This document shows positions 5,445 to 7,896 of a stretch of DNA of 7,896 nucleotides, piece after piece. The first letter of the stretch is position 1; every line of letters starts with the position of its first letter. The DNA comes from DATBFU01 sp046735265 (GTDB taxonomy: Bacteria > Acidobacteriota > Thermoanaerobaculia > UBA5066 > Gp7-AA6). Location: positions 1 to 7,896 of the forward strand of contig JBKPSZ010000165.1 of NCBI GenBank assembly GCA_046735265.1, read 5' to 3'. Both the position numbers and the translations under genes were made by a program. The notes under the pieces were generated by a model. It was not told the origin of the DNA. It did not search any database and saw only the letters and a list, made by a program, of their open reading frames with translations.

Positions 5445-6833
5445 GTGAAGCATCGCTCTTTCTGGCTCCAACAGGTCGCCGGCGACGCGCCCGACGCCCC
5501 GTCTCTGCGGGGATCCGAGCGCGCGGACGTCGCGATCCTGGGCGGCGGCTACGTCGGCCTCTGGACTGCGATCCGGATCAAACGCCTCGAGCCGTCGTGC
5601 GACGTGACCGTCCTCGAACAGGACATCTGCGGCGGCGGGGCCTCGGGGCGAAACGGCGGCTTCGTCCTGTCGTGGTGGCCGAAGCTCTCCTCGCTCGCCG
5701 CGCTCTGCGGCGCATCCGACGCGCTCCGGGTCGCGCGGGCGTCCGAGGACGCGATCGGCGAAATCGAGCGCTTCTGCGGGGAGCACGGCATCGACGCGCA
5801 CTTCCGCCGGGCGGGCTGGCTCTGGACGGCGACGTCGAAGGCGCAGCTCGGCGCCTGGGAGAGCGTCGTCGCGCTCTGCGAAGAGCTGGGCGCGGACGCG
5901 TTTCGCCGACTCGAGCCGGAGGAGGTCGCCCGGCGCTCGGGCTCCCCCGTTCACCTCGCGGGTGTCTTCGAAGCGAGCGCCGCGACGATTCAGCCGGCGG
6001 CGCTGGCCCGCGGGCTGCGGCGCGTCGCGCTCGAGGCGGGGGTGCGCATCTTCGAGGGAACGCGCGTGCGCGGCTTCGGCCGCGGAGAGCCTGTCGTCGT
6101 CCGAACCGACGGCGGCACGTTGACCGCCGGCAAGCTCGTCGTCGCGACGAACGCGTGGGCGGCCGCGATCCCGGAGCTCTCGCGAGGCATCGTCGCGATC
6201 ACGAGCGACATGGTGATGACGGCGCCAGCCGGCGAGCGGCTCGCCGCGATGGGGTGGACGGGCGGCGAGTGCATTACCGACTCTCAGATGATGGTGGACT
6301 ACTACCACGTCACGCGCGAGGGCCGAGTCGCGTTCGGAAAGGGGGGCTGGGGCATCGCTCTCGGCGGACGCATCGGCGCCGGCTTCGACCGCGACCCCGG
6401 GCGCGCCCGGACGGTCGAGGCCGACCTGCGGCGGACCTATCCGAAGCTCTCGGACGTGCCGGTCTCGCACGACTGGAGCGGCCCCATCGATCGGACACCG
6501 AACAGTCTGCCGCTCCTCGGCCGTTTCGCAAGACACCCGTACATCGTGTATGGCGTCGGATGGAGCGGCAACGGCGTCGGCCCGAGCGTGGTCGGCGGAA
6601 AGATTCTCGCGAGCCTCGTCCTCGAGCGCGACGACGACTGGAGCCGGCACCCTCTCATCGGGAGATCCGCCGGACGATTCCCGCCGGAGCCGATCCGATG
6701 GGCGGGCGCGCATCTGGTGCGCGCGGCGGTCGCGTCGAAGGAGCGCGCGGAGATCCGCGGCCGGAAGCCTCCGCGGCTCGCCGTCGCGCTCTCCCGCTTC
6801 GCGCCGGCGGGGCTCGAAGACAAGAAGCCCTAG
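5445..6833 (+). CDS. FAD-dependent oxidoreductase, DAO family
   Basis: 462 residues from GTG at 5445. The N-terminus carries the FAD-binding Rossmann fold: strand 'DVAILGGGYVG' with G-G-G-Y-V-G at 33-38, the ribose-binding acidic residue E58 at the end of the second strand ('VTVLEQD'), then 'GASGRNGG' (65-72), which is typical of DAO-family amine and amino-acid oxidases such as gamma-glutamylputrescine oxidase-like proteins. 'LVVATNAWA' (231-239) is the usual second nucleotide-contact strand, and 'TPNSLPLLG' (351-359) with 'GWSGNGVGPSVVGGKILA' (372-389) is the C-terminal flavin-contacting part. It should oxidise a C-N bond of an amine or amino acid with FAD in the cytoplasm; there is no signal peptide. 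The substrate is undefined. The open frame extends upstream to 5058, but that part is antisense to the protease gene, Arg/Ser-rich and unlike the family. No polyamine-pathway partner lies nearby. Confidence 0.88.
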   Translation: MKHRSFWLQQVAGDAPDAPSLRGSERADVAILGGGYVGLWTAIRIKRLEPSCDVTVLEQDICGGGASGRNGGFVLSWWPKLSSLAALCGASDALRVARASEDAIGEIERFCGEHGIDAHFRRAGWLWTATSKAQLGAWESVVALCEELGADAFRRLEPEEVARRSGSPVHLAGVFEASAATIQPAALARGLRRVALEAGVRIFEGTRVRGFGRGEPVVVRTDGGTLTAGKLVVATNAWAAAIPELSRGIVAITSDMVMTAPAGERLAAMGWTGGECITDSQMMVDYYHVTREGRVAFGKGGWGIALGGRIGAGFDRDPGRARTVEADLRRTYPKLSDVPVSHDWSGPIDRTPNSLPLLGRFARHPYIVYGVGWSGNGVGPSVVGGKILASLVLERDDDWSRHPLIGRSAGRFPPEPIRWAGAHLVRAAVASKERAEIRGRKPPRLAVALSRFAPAGLEDKKP

Positions 6834-6846
6834 CTCCCACGCCCGA

Positions 6847-6852
6847 TACAAT
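6847..6852 (+). promoter_or_regulatory. -10 element of kinase 3, leaderless spacing
   Basis: TACAAT (in the context GATACAATT) ends 11 bases before the ATG at 6864-6866 and lies in the 30-base gap after the oxidoreductase stop. GGGGAG (6855-6860) is present but only 3 bases before the ATG, too close for a normal Shine-Dalgarno. Kinase 3 therefore probably has its own promoter and does not depend on read-through from the oxidoreductase gene. Confidence 0.55.
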
Positions 6853-6863
6853 TCGGGGAGCCC

Positions 6864-7896
<1,033 letters not shown>

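Overview
The window looks like high-GC bacterial chromosome, most plausibly from an Acidobacteriota-type organism. This is inferred from the gene families and not from any marker gene. The clearest sign is the run of Hanks-type Ser/Thr kinases that begin M-x-LE-x-GS-x(2)-GPYE. One carries a membrane anchor and a long TolB/PD40-like beta-propeller that ends in a 'YAYSYDRVLSSDL' tail, an architecture very common in that phylum. The secreted hypothetical protein at 537-1337 also resembles a conserved hypothetical I associate with Acidobacteria.

Layout. The left edge (1-222, +) is the last transmembrane helix and tail of an RND efflux transporter, followed by a strong hairpin terminator (246-279). 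The gene-free stretch 223-536 holds three REP-like palindromes of one family in alternating orientation, plus a half copy touching the stop codon of the next gene. A secreted protein of unknown function (537-1337, -) is divergent from kinase 1 (1475-4057, +), a complete 860-residue receptor kinase with a 12-motif propeller. After 65 bases comes kinase 2 (4123-4617, +), which matches kinases 1 and 3 without a gap through the DFG motif and then stops: it is a truncated kinase. A convergent CPBP-family intramembrane protease gene (4642-5382, -) follows after only 24 bases. Divergent from that is a DAO-family FAD-dependent oxidoreductase (5445-6833, +). Thirty bases later kinase 3 (6864 to the right edge, +) starts; it has a complete kinase domain, a transmembrane helix and the first residues of a 'SLAVLPFE' TolB/FlgO-like output domain.

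How the genes may work together. Kinases 1 and 3 should phosphorylate cytoplasmic targets in response to whatever their extracytoplasmic domains sense. The window shows no dedicated substrate, phosphatase or transcription factor. The spacing does not suggest one operon: three genes (kinase 2, the oxidoreductase, kinase 3) each have their own -10-like hexamer 10-11 bases before the start codon and no well-placed Shine-Dalgarno, which suggests leaderless transcripts made individually.

The points most worth a second look are the kinase 2 break, which coincides with sequence resembling the 3' end of an Illumina adapter; the leaderless promoter pattern; and the REP-like palindromes. I see no convincing new multi-gene system. 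The region is best described as an accessory kinase cluster with one broken member.
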